Assembly (NCBI GenBank): GCA_900551815.1
Contig: URXE01000075.1
Coordinates: 1 to 8,412 of the forward strand
From: an uncultured Collinsella sp.
GTDB taxonomy: Bacteria; Actinomycetota; Coriobacteriia; Coriobacteriales; Coriobacteriaceae
DNA: 8,412 nt
Reading direction: 5' to 3'
The notes beneath the pieces were generated by a model, which was given only the letters and a program-made list of their open reading frames with translations, did not search any database and was not told where the DNA came from. The position numbers were made by a program, and so were the translations under genes. Within the stretch, counting starts at the first letter, position 1. Each line of letters opens with the position of its first letter. Below, piece after piece: positions 1 to 5,330 of this stretch.

Positions 1-17
1 CTTTTTACTCTACTATC

Positions 18-46
18 ATTTTACCGAAACTTCGCGGGAATTTCAA
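18..46 (-). promoter_or_regulatory. Sigma-A-type promoter firing leftward out of the window
   Basis: Read on the minus strand, a TTGAAA -35 box (41-46) is separated by exactly 17 bases from a TAAAAT -10 box (18-23), in a locally AT-rich stretch. The match is 5/6 for each box. Transcription would start near position 11 and leave the window, so the promoter probably serves a leftward gene beyond the edge. The terminator at 71-113 lies just upstream of it and would insulate it from the genes to the right. Seen directly; activity is inferred. Confidence 0.6.
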
Positions 47-70
47 CCGCTTTTTACACATTCCGCCGAA

Positions 71-113
71 AAGAAAAAGCGTGCGCCGCCCTGCAGTGAG
101 CGGTACACGCTTT
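71..113 (-). terminator. Intrinsic terminator after the gene remnant
   Basis: On the minus strand an imperfect stem pairs AGCGTG with CACGCT (78-83 with 106-111) and CCGC with GCGG (86-89 with 100-103). A TTTTTCTTTT tract (plus positions 69-78) follows it. It lies 7 bases after the stop codon of the remnant at 118-466, the expected place for its terminator. The plus strand also has a T-rich flank (111-119), so some bidirectional action is possible. Confidence 0.7.
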
Positions 114-117
114 CTGT

Positions 118-466
118 TTACTTTTTCCTGTGGCAGCGTCTGAGATGGTTGAGGAACAGGCAGTGGATGCGCATTCTCGTAGTGAGGTCCGGCATGGGCG
201 CGAAGCGCACCCGTTCGAGCAGGCTGCGTATCGTGCGCTCCTCGTAGCTTTTCAGCTCGATGCCGCCGTAAATCGCCTTTTCAAGCAGCTGGCAGACGCG
301 CCGGTACTCGCCGGGGTTTACCGAGTCGATCATCGAGGCGAGCTTGGCGTCGGTTTCGTCCGTGTGCCAGCCGAGCGAGGCGTCGATGCCCCGCGCCGCG
401 AGCAGCTTTTCGCCCCACCACGCCGTCCAGCAGGAGCTCCGTCGCGTGCTGGAGAGTCTCTCCTAA
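118..466 (-). pseudogene. Decayed gene remnant, C-terminal part with a frameshift
   Basis: The minus-strand frame ending in TAA at 118-120 reads a convincing C-terminus: an EKLLAARGIDASLGWHTDE stretch, then EYRRVCQLLEKAIYGGIEL, a helical ERTIRSLLERVRF segment and a basic tail. Upstream of about 412-416 this frame turns poor, while the neighbouring frame carries on sensibly (LQHATELLLDGVVG). Removing one G from the GGGG run at 413-416 (minus sense) joins the two into one reading of about 115 residues. Upstream of about 466 the frame enters the repeat mosaic and no start codon or Shine-Dalgarno is visible, so the N-terminus is missing. The only ATG, at 331-333, is internal to the conserved-looking part. 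The family is not firmly recognised. The EYRRVCQLLEKAIYGGIEL segment loosely resembles the C-terminal tail of membrane transglutaminase/DUF4129-like proteins, but that is a weak guess. It is probably non-functional. Confidence 0.55.
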
Positions 467-467
467 T

Positions 468-521
468 CCGGCAGATGGGGACGTTTCTTTTCTGCCGGCA
501 GTGGGGGACAGTTCTTGCAGC
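468..521. repeat. Two direct 27-bp repeat units with CTGCCGGCAG palindrome
   Basis: CCGGCAG followed by a GGGGAC-GTTCTT-like head occurs at 468-489 and again at 495-516, a period of 27 bases. The segment between them contains the perfect palindrome CTGCCGGCAG (492-501). CCGGCAGA (468-475) also forms an 8-bp inverted repeat with TCTGCCGG (491-498). The units share their GGGGAC/GTTCTT head with the inverted copies at 537-605. They resemble REP-type elements: a short conserved head plus a palindrome, in both orientations, between genes. Confidence 0.7.
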
Positions 522-536
522 TTTTTCGCGAAGAGT

Positions 537-605
537 GTCCCCAACGACCAGTCATTTAAGAACGTCCCCAATGACTAGTCGTTTAAGAACGTCCCCAATG
601 ACTAG
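537..605. repeat. Tandem 27-bp repeats, 2.5 copies, inverted relative to 468-521
   Basis: Two full 27-bp units (537-563, 564-590) and a 15-base partial one (591-605) abut without spacers. Each begins GTCCCCAA, continues with a near-palindrome around GACTAGTC (a perfect 8-mer at 572-579), and ends TTTAAGAAC. Read on the minus strand each has the head GGGGACGTTCTT, so this block points the opposite way to the block at 468-521. The last partial copy contains the TAG stop codon (602-604, minus) of the HAD gene. With TGGGGGACAGTTCTT (502-516), the AAGAGTGTCCCCA at 531-543 forms a further imperfect inverted repeat. Confidence 0.8.
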
Positions 606-1444
606 GCGAGGGCGGCCATGATGGTGCGGGCGACGCCGTCGTGGTCGTTGTCGTATTCGGTGATGGCGTCGGCGGCCTCGCGGTCCTCGGGCTCGGCGTT
701 GATCATGGCCATGCCGTGGCCCGCTGCCTGCAGCATGGGGATGTCGTTGATGTTGTCGCCGAACGCCCAGTCGTCGGCGAGACGCTCGCCCAGATGCTCG
801 CACAGCCACGCGAGGGCCGTTCCCTTGGTGGCGCCTTCGCCCATGACCTCGATATTCATGGCGTACGAACGCGTGACCTCAATGCCTCCGAGCGTGTCGA
901 GCGCCGCCGCGATGGCGTCGCGATCGGCGGGGTCGTGCCAGTACATGGCGATGCGCTCGAGCGTCTCGACATCGTCGATTTTGCTGTCGATATCCATGTC
1001 GATCGGCGTTCGCGTGCGCTTGAGCGAAGCCGCGATGTGGGGGTCGCCGCCGCAGAACTCATCCAGGCGCGTGTAGAGCGAGCGGGGGAGGAAGCACTGC
1101 CCGTCCGCGAAGATATCGAAGGTGACGTCATGGCCGGCGGCGATGCTGTGGATGCGGTGGGCGATGGCGCGGTCGAGCGGTCGGCTCAAGATGCGCGTAG
1201 CACGTGAGGAATCGGTGGGCACGTCGTCGTCGAGCTGCCAGACGCTGGCACCGTTGGCACAGACCGCGTAGTGTACGGCGGGGTGGGCGAGGATGGGCTC
1301 AAAGATGCCCGACAGCGGACGTCCGGTGCAGGGCATAAATTCAATCCCGCGTCGAGCGAGTTCGTCGAGCATCGCCCAGGTGGCAGCGCTCATCTGCTTA
1401 TCGCTCGTCAACAGCGTTCCATCCATATCGGAAAAAACAATCAT
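602..1444 (-). CDS. Cof-type HAD-superfamily phosphatase (HAD-IIB)
   Basis: A complete 280-residue protein with all four haloacid dehalogenase motifs. These are DMDGT (residues 6-10; Asp6 nucleophile, Asp8 acid/base), Thr40 in PCTGR, Lys207 in GATKGTALAWL, and GDNINDIPML (Asp230 and Asp234, magnesium ligands). Length and the long insert between motifs II and III (about 80-200, the C2 cap) fit the Cof/YbjI/YidA group. These cytosolic Mg2+-dependent enzymes remove phosphate from sugar phosphates and related metabolites; the substrate cannot be predicted. The ATG is supported by AAAGGG nine bases upstream. A terminator (1470-1508) ends only about 25 bases before the start, so expression depends on read-through or a promoter hidden in the end of the citrate synthase gene. 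The stop codon lies inside a 27-bp repeat, so the repeat may have trimmed or replaced the original C-terminus, although motif IV is intact. Confidence 0.93.
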   Translation of the reverse strand: MIVFSDMDGTLLTSDKQMSAATWAMLDELARRGIEFMPCTGRPLSGIFEPILAHPAVHYAVCANGASVWQLDDDVPTDSSRATRILSRPLDRAIAHRIHSIAAGHDVTFDIFADGQCFLPRSLYTRLDEFCGGDPHIAASLKRTRTPIDMDIDSKIDDVETLERIAMYWHDPADRDAIAAALDTLGGIEVTRSYAMNIEVMGEGATKGTALAWLCEHLGERLADDWAFGDNINDIPMLQAAGHGMAMINAEPEDREAADAITEYDNDHDGVARTIMAALA

Positions 1445-1469
1445 TCGATGCAGCCCTTTCTGCTGGCAT

Positions 1470-1508
1470 AAAAAGCGTGGCCGAGGGTGGTGATACCCTG
1501 GCCACGCT
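1470..1508 (-). terminator. Strong intrinsic terminator after citrate synthase
   Basis: On the minus strand AGCGTGGCC (1500-1508) and AGGGT (1495-1499) pair with ACCCT (1484-1488) and GGCCACGCT (1474-1482). This makes a 14-bp stem with a single bulged base (1483) and a 6-base loop, followed by TTTTT (1470-1474). It starts 23 bases after the citrate synthase stop codon and should end that transcript, separating it from the HAD gene. Confidence 0.88.
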
Positions 1509-1531
1509 CGAGGTCTATAGCTGTTTGCGCG

Positions 1532-2950
1532 CTAGCGGTCGGCAAGCGGCTTGTACTCACACGGTTCGATTACCGGACGATAGGCCGGGCGAATAATGCG
1601 GTGTGCGCAGAAGAGCTCTTCCATGCGGTGTGCCGACCAGCCTGCCATGCGGGCGACGGCAAACATTGGCGTAAAGAGCGTCTCGGGTACGCCGAGCATC
1701 TTGTAGATAAAGCCCGTGTACAGGTCAATATTGGCGCAGATGGGCTTGGTCATGCCGTGATCGCGCATCACTTGCGGGGCTAGGCGCTCGATGCGCTCGA
1801 TGAGCGCGAACTCCTCGCCCAAGTCCTTCTTGGCAGCGAGCGAACGTGCATAGTGGCGGCAGACCTCGGCGCGTGGGTCGCTGAGCGTGTAGACGGCGTG
1901 GCCCATGCCGTAGATGAGGCCCGTGCCGTCGAAGGCCTGCTTGTCGAGGATCTTGCCCAGGTAAGCCGCGACCTCGTCTTCATTTTCCCAGTTGGAAACA
2001 TGCGCGCGGATGTCCTCGTGCATAGACACGACCTTGGCATTGGCACCGCCGTGGCGCGGGCCCTTGAGCGAGCCGATAGCCGCGGCGTAGGCGGAATACG
2101 GGTCGGTGGCCGAAGACGACAGCACGCGGCAAGCGAAGGTGGAGTTGTTGCCGCCGCCGTGCTCGGCATGCAGCATGAGCATAACGTCGAGCAGCATCGC
2201 CTCATCGCGGGTGAACGCCATGCCGCCGCGCAGGACCTGTAGGATGGTCTCGGCGGTGGAGAGACCGGGCGTGGGGTGCGGCACGTGAACCTCGGAGCCG
2301 CGAAGCTTGGCGATCGAGGCCATGTGTGCGAAGGCGGCGATGCGCGGGAGACGTGCGAGCATGGAAATGGCGACGTCGATTTCGTGCTCGGGCGTGATCA
2401 CGTCTGGTTCGGCATCGAAGGCGTAAAGCAGCAGCACGGCGCGCTGGAGCACGTTCATGATGCTCGACGACACCGTGGTCATGGGGAACTCTTTGACGTA
2501 CTCGTCGCTCAGATGTCTAAAGGCACCTAGGCGCTCGCAGAAGCCGTCGAGCTCTTCCTTGTTGGGTAGCGAACCCGTGATAAGCAGATAGGCGACTTCT
2601 TCGTAGCCGTAGCGATTCTCGGCCTGGGCATTGTTGACCAGATCCTCGATGCTGTAGCCGCGAAGCGTGAGCTTGCCCTGATCGGGCACGACCTTTCCGT
2701 CGACCTTGTTGTAGCCGTGCACATCCGAGATACGAGTGAGGCCCGCGACCACGCCCGAGCCGTCAGCATTGCGCAGGCCGCGCTTGACATTGTGCTCGAC
2801 AAACAGGCCCTCGTCATAAGGGTCGGTCGGCAGGCCGTGGTAGAGGTTTTCGCTCTCAGACGAAATCTGGCGGCTTGCTTCGTAATCCAGAACCAGGCGG
2901 CTCAAGTGGTCATCGAAGCGGTAATAGATTTTCTTGGCGTCGTAGGCCAT
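1532..2950 (-). CDS. gltA: Citrate synthase
   Basis: A complete 472-residue cytosolic enzyme that condenses oxaloacetate with acetyl-CoA to citrate. The catalytic triad is visible: His264 in HAEHGGGNNST, His351 in GMGHAVYTLSDPR and Asp409 in ANIDLYTGFIYKMLG. The oxaloacetate-site GPRHGGAN motif is at 297-304, and RGYSIEDL at 97-104 is typical of the family. The N-terminus runs about 40 residues longer than the compact bacterial enzymes, a form common in Clostridia and Coriobacteria. 2-Methylcitrate synthase activity cannot be excluded, but no prp genes are adjacent. In a fermentative anaerobe the probable role is the oxidative half of a partial TCA cycle, towards 2-oxoglutarate and glutamate. 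The ATG has a strong GGAGAGGAG ribosome site 7-8 bases upstream. The ACT gene lies 77 bp upstream in the same direction, so the two may share a transcript that ends at 1470-1508. Confidence 0.96.
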   Translation of the reverse strand: MAYDAKKIYYRFDDHLSRLVLDYEASRQISSESENLYHGLPTDPYDEGLFVEHNVKRGLRNADGSGVVAGLTRISDVHGYNKVDGKVVPDQGKLTLRGYSIEDLVNNAQAENRYGYEEVAYLLITGSLPNKEELDGFCERLGAFRHLSDEYVKEFPMTTVSSSIMNVLQRAVLLLYAFDAEPDVITPEHEIDVAISMLARLPRIAAFAHMASIAKLRGSEVHVPHPTPGLSTAETILQVLRGGMAFTRDEAMLLDVMLMLHAEHGGGNNSTFACRVLSSSATDPYSAYAAAIGSLKGPRHGGANAKVVSMHEDIRAHVSNWENEDEVAAYLGKILDKQAFDGTGLIYGMGHAVYTLSDPRAEVCRHYARSLAAKKDLGEEFALIERIERLAPQVMRDHGMTKPICANIDLYTGFIYKMLGVPETLFTPMFAVARMAGWSAHRMEELFCAHRIIRPAYRPVIEPCEYKPLADR

Positions 2951-3027
2951 GCGCGCTCCTCTCCGGGCCGCATCGGGGTGACTTGCATGGGCATGCGCGC
3001 GTCAGGCTATCCCCAGCGGCTTGCTCG

Positions 3028-3315
3028 CTACAGGCGGTACATAAAGTTAAAGACGTCCTCGCGCTGGATGGACACGTTGACGCCCGAAAGCTCGCCGGCC
3101 TCGGCCAGGGCCTTCTGCAGCTCAGCGAAGTCGAGCTTGGACTCGGCGGTATCGGCCAGCATGGTCATGGTGAAGATGTCCTCGATAATGGACTGCGTGA
3201 TGTCGCGGATGTCGACGTTGGCCTCGCCCAGGACACGGGTGACGCCGGCGACGATGCCGGGGCGGTTCTTGCCAAGGACGGTGATGACGATACGGGAGGA
3301 CGAGATCTCGGCCAT
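3028..3315 (-). CDS. Small ACT-domain protein (UPF0237 family)
   Basis: A 95-residue protein made of little more than one N-terminal ACT domain plus a helical second half. The first strand and turn read VITVLGKNRPGIVAGVT (10-26), with the ligand-turn Asn/Arg-Pro-Gly motif. NVDIRDITQSI (33-43) follows, and the end QREDVFNFMYRL (84-95) is typical of UPF0237 proteins. Length matches the family (about 90 residues). ACT domains bind small metabolites, often amino acids; this family is thought to be regulatory, but its ligand is unknown. A DUF711/PFL partner gene, often next door in Firmicutes, is not present. AAAGGG lies 7 bases before the ATG. Because citrate synthase follows 77 bp downstream on the same strand, a regulatory link to carbon and amino-acid supply is an attractive inference, not a demonstrated one. 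Confidence 0.92.
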   Translation of the reverse strand: MAEISSSRIVITVLGKNRPGIVAGVTRVLGEANVDIRDITQSIIEDIFTMTMLADTAESKLDFAELQKALAEAGELSGVNVSIQREDVFNFMYRL

Positions 3316-3362
3316 GGGAAACCCTTTCGCGTGGTTGCGGCGCGCGCGGGGCGCTCCGCTAC

Positions 3363-3385
3363 GGTACAGTGTTCATCATTGTACC
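3363..3385 (-). promoter_or_regulatory. Palindromic operator candidate over a -10-like box upstream of the ACT gene
   Basis: GGTACAGTG (3363-3371) and CATTGTACC (3377-3385) form a 9-bp inverted repeat with one mismatch and a 5-base centre. On the minus strand the outer arm contains TACAAT (3378-3383), a 5/6 -10 box, about 62 bases upstream of the ACT start codon. No good -35 box stands 16-18 bases further upstream, so the promoter may need an activator. Palindrome and -10 box are seen; function is inferred. Confidence 0.45.
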
Positions 3386-3711
3386 TGTCTGGCGCAAAAA
3401 AGGCGCGCTCGCTGCGGCGTTACATGCCTGCAACATGAGCGTAAGGGGGAAGGCCGTACGGGGAAGAGCCGTCTGGCGCGTGTCCGGCTCGTGTTGGGTT
3501 GATTTCCGATCTCAGCCGAACACATTGAGCGGACAGGCCGTTCCCGCAGTCAGCCGAACGCCTCCGACGGCTGATTCCGAACTGGAAGCGGAGGGCATCC
3601 CCGCCCTTCGGTAGGGGATACCGCTCCGCGGCGCATGCCGCGGGCGGCGCCCCTATCGGACCACCGTGACCTCAGTTGGGATGGGCCCAGCACTGCCGCG
3701 TACTCGGTGAG
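3386..3711. other. Non-coding stretch, probable mobile-element scar
   Basis: These 326 bases carry no gene I can support: frames here lack ribosome sites and family features. They do contain structure. The 10-mer TCAGCCGAAC occurs twice (3512-3521 and 3550-3559), and the second copy forms a 7-bp inverted repeat, TCAGCCG/CGGCTGA (3550-3556 with 3568-3574). A long stem-loop follows at 3609-3658. No tRNA, which integrases often use as a target, is recognisable. Its place directly downstream of an integrase remnant fits the edge of an integrated element, but no attachment core can be defined from one end. Confidence 0.4.
3609..3658. repeat. Long GC-rich three-part stem-loop
   Basis: The outer arms CGGTAGGGG (3609-3617) and CCCCTATCG (3650-3658) pair over 9 bp with one G-T wobble. 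CCGC (3621-3624) pairs with GCGG (3644-3647), and CCGCGGC (3626-3632) pairs perfectly with GCCGCGG (3637-3643) around a GCAT loop. About 20 of the possible pairs form. No T-run follows on either strand, so it is not a standard intrinsic terminator. It could be a structured RNA element, a recombination-site hairpin or a terminator of another kind. Confidence 0.6.
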
Positions 3712-4437
3712 CTAGAGCCAACTGTTCGTCTTCACGTCGCGTATGGCGATATTTCGGTCGTCCGGCTCGGTGATGCCGTAGCCGAACGCCTGGAGCGTCT
3801 CGATGGACTCCTGGATCCTCTGTTGGAACATGGGACCCGGATCGACCCTCGGCCCGAGGTGCCCGCGCCAAAGGCACGGCGTGGCGCGCAGCATGTTATG
3901 GATTTTGGAGATGGGCTCGATGTCGGCGTAGACGTTGAGCGTCGCCATGGTGTCCTTGTGGCCGAGGATCGATTGGAGCGCCTTGATATCGCCGCCTTGG
4001 CGGATCCACTGCGTTGCGAACGTGTGGCGAAGGCCGTGGAACGTGATCAGCTCGTCGTTGGTGCCCATGAGGCCGTTGGTCTCCGAGAACGTCTTGAACG
4101 CCCTGCGGATATAGCTTGTCGTCGCGAAGGTCGCGCCCGGCTCCGACAGGATGTAGCAGTCCCCGATCTCGACCGCCCCGGTAAGGCCGCGCAAGCGCAG
4201 CTTTCCGCAGTCGATCTCGTGGGTCTCCTTCAGGAAGGGGAGTAGGCCGACCGGGTCGATGGGGATACCCCTGGCGTCATGGGTCTTGGTGTCCTTGATG
4301 AACGAACCCATTCCCTTCGCGTACGCCACCGAGTGTCTGATCGAGATCAGGCCCGTCTCGAAATCCACATCGCACCACCGAAGGCCGCAGACCTCGCCGA
4401 TTCGCATCCCCGTGTGCAGGGCGAGTACGACCGCCCT
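3712..4437 (-). pseudogene. Tyrosine recombinase (phage-type integrase), N-terminally truncated
   Basis: The frame encodes a near-complete catalytic domain. Counting from the ATG at 4407, it has Arg2 in GMRIGEVCGLRW, Lys41 in DTKTHDARGIPI, His124 and Arg127 in HGLRHTFATQW, His150 in LGH and the nucleophile Tyr160 in NVYAD. All six family residues are thus present. The arm-binding and core-binding N-terminal domains, normally about 150-200 residues, are absent. Ten sensible in-frame codons (RAVVLALHTG) precede the ATG, which is therefore internal and has no ribosome site. Upstream of these the frame meets the TAG of the Cro/CI regulator gene. A tail of about 70 residues follows Tyr160, longer than usual. 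A deletion most likely removed the 5' part. The element it mobilised is no longer recognisable, so this is probably inactive. Confidence 0.85.
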
Positions 4438-4689
4438 CTAATCCTCGGCGGACCAATCGAGTCCGAACTCCTTTCGGGCATCCTCTTCGCTCATGACTTC
4501 GAGAAGGTCTCCGGGTTGGCAACGAAGGGCGAGGCATAGCTGCTCGAGTGTGTTGAAGCGAATGCCGCGAATATGCCCTTTTTTAATACGGGACAGGTTC
4601 ACGGGCGTGGTTCCAATCCTTTCGGCAAGTTCGTTCGAGGAAATCTTTCGCTCGGCCATGATCTTGTCGAGGCGAACAATTACGGGCAT
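4438..4689 (-). CDS. YozG-like Cro/CI (XRE) family transcriptional regulator
   Basis: An 83-residue single-domain DNA-binding protein. The helix-turn-helix spans ISSNELAERIG (16-26) and the recognition helix TPVNLSRIKKGH (28-39). RFNTLEQLCLALRCQPGDLLE (44-64), the standard end of this small family (HTH_26, B. subtilis YozG type), follows. The last 17 residues (SEEDARKEF...) are acidic and not conserved in families I know. The start is supported by AAGGAA, which overlaps the stop codon of the upstream membrane gene; the genes are 9 bp apart, so translation is probably coupled. YozG-type regulators usually sit beside a DUF2975 membrane gene, as here. Likely target: the inverted repeat at 5249-5267 in front of its own operon and the divergent ABC operon. 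The stop TAG is followed immediately by the in-frame integrase remnant. Confidence 0.9.
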   Translation of the reverse strand: MPVIVRLDKIMAERKISSNELAERIGTTPVNLSRIKKGHIRGIRFNTLEQLCLALRCQPGDLLEVMSEEDARKEFGLDWSAED

Positions 4690-4698
4690 GGCGTTTCC

Positions 4699-5211
4699 TT
4701 ACGCAATCTCGTCGGAGTCGAGGTACAGCTCTCGGGCGTACAAGAAGAGCTGGGAAAGCATGAACAGGACGATGCCGAGAACCAGAGAGGTCCAATCGAA
4801 TGATGAAGCGATCTCTTGGGCGCCGACGGCCCCCTCGCCGCCAAACATCGAAACGGAGGTTTTGAGTGAGCCGGCGTAGAGGCTGGTGGCAGCTTGAACA
4901 ACGAAGAGAATGCCGAGCACCTTCAAGCATGTCGCAGACCCTTTCTTGAAGGGGTCTCCGCTCTTGATCGTCCACACGAGAACGGCGCTGAGGATGGTCG
5001 TAGCGATACCGATGACGGCAGGGACCAATGTCGAGATCGCAAGGGCTGGATACGCGGGGGAGTCTGCAATTACAGGGTTGTCGAGCACTTCGATTGCTGG
5101 CTTTAAGGAGAACGCCACTTGTGCGATGGCGGTGGCGCAAAGGGTCGCAGAGGCTATCGCACATGCGATGCGGAAGGAATGAAGCCGGGGAGTGCGATTG
5201 TCGGAACTCAT
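4699..5211 (-). CDS. DUF2975 family four-helix membrane protein
   Basis: A 170-residue integral membrane protein with four predicted helices, at about 13-35, 57-81, 94-113 and 141-160. Family marks are SGDPF (84-88) in the loop before helix 3, where DUF2975 proteins have a G-x-PF motif, and the C-terminal YARELYLDSDEIA (158-170), matching the family's acidic GRELQEDxD-type ending. Helix 1 could be read as a signal peptide, but no cleavage site stands out. The function of DUF2975 is unknown; it is repeatedly paired with a YozG-type regulator and has been suggested to sense the membrane or anchor the regulator. Start ATG has GGAGG 6 bases upstream. It is the first gene of a leftward pair and diverges from the ABC operon. 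Confidence 0.86.
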   Translation of the reverse strand: MSSDNRTPRLHSFRIACAIASATLCATAIAQVAFSLKPAIEVLDNPVIADSPAYPALAISTLVPAVIGIATTILSAVLVWTIKSGDPFKKGSATCLKVLGILFVVQAATSLYAGSLKTSVSMFGGEGAVGAQEIASSFDWTSLVLGIVLFMLSQLFLYARELYLDSDEIA

Positions 5212-5245
5212 AATAACCTCCGAAGAATTTAAAAAACTCAGGTTA

Positions 5246-5284
5246 CTTTTTAACAGTTTATGTTAAATTGACTTTGCCGGCAAG
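5246..5284 (-). promoter_or_regulatory. Candidate promoter of the DUF2975-regulator pair
   Basis: On the minus strand TTGCCG is followed after 17 bases by TAAACT, each matching consensus at four of six positions. The -10 box lies within the inverted repeat at 5249-5267. Transcription would begin about 35-40 bases before the DUF2975 start. Spacing is ideal but the boxes are moderate. No equally clear rightward promoter was found for the ABC operon. Confidence 0.4.
5249..5267. promoter_or_regulatory. Perfect 7-5-7 inverted repeat, likely operator of the Cro/CI regulator
   Basis: TTTAACA (5249-5255) and TGTTAAA (5261-5267) are exact reverse complements around GTTTA. Another GTTA half-site lies beside it (5242-5245). 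The repeat is in the 117-bp region between divergent genes and overlaps the candidate leftward -10 box, the classic geometry for autorepression by a small dimeric HTH protein. Sequence seen directly; the binding protein is inferred. Confidence 0.55.
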
Positions 5285-5290
5285 TAATAA

Positions 5291-5313
5291 GGGCCGAGCA
5301 TTTTGTTCGGCCC
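5291..5313. other. Stem-loop in the leader of the ABC operon
   Basis: GGGCCGAGC (5291-5299) and GTTCGGCCC (5305-5313) form a 9-bp stem with one G-T wobble and an ATTTT loop. It ends 33 bases before the chosen permease start. No T-run follows on the plus strand, so it does not look like an active attenuator. On the minus strand TTATTACTT follows, a weak terminator tail. It may be a leftover terminator of a lost gene, a barrier to antisense transcription or an RNA-stabilising hairpin. Confidence 0.5.
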
Positions 5314-5330
5314 CTCTGTTCCGACTGGAT

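Noticed and set aside
537..605. Possible CRISPR array, because of regular 27-bp repeats
   Set aside because: The units abut with no spacers, only 2.5 copies exist, and no cas genes are nearby.
641..1207. Long plus-strand open frames opposite the HAD gene
   Set aside because: They are mirror frames of a GC-rich gene with complete HAD motifs on the other strand, with no ribosome site or family match.
1500..1545. Promoter for the HAD gene with TATAGA (minus 1514-1519) as -10
   Set aside because: The only good -35 (TTGCCG) is 20 bases away, too far, and the transcript would begin at or inside the terminator stem.
2717..3502. 261-codon plus-strand frame across the citrate synthase and ACT starts
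   Set aside because: It runs through two well-supported minus-strand genes and their intergenic region and shows no domain features.
3369..3614. 81-codon plus-strand frame in the gap next to the integrase
   Set aside because: Non-ATG start inside the palindrome at 3363-3385, no Shine-Dalgarno, and composition without any recognisable pattern.
3590..3730. tRNA gene or tRNA fragment as integrase target
   Set aside because: No acceptor/T-arm pairing or GTTCRA T-loop in the right place could be built; the stem-loop at 3609-3658 does not fold as a cloverleaf arm set.
3653..3877. Alternative-frame reading of the integrase C-terminus, suggesting a frameshift
   Set aside because: The main frame continues smoothly past the catalytic Tyr to a TAG at 3712-3714; the other frame is arginine-rich shadow sequence.
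4438..4440. Read-through of the TAG to make a functional HTH-recombinase fusion
   Set aside because: No evidence of suppression or recoding signals; a deletion scar is the simpler explanation.
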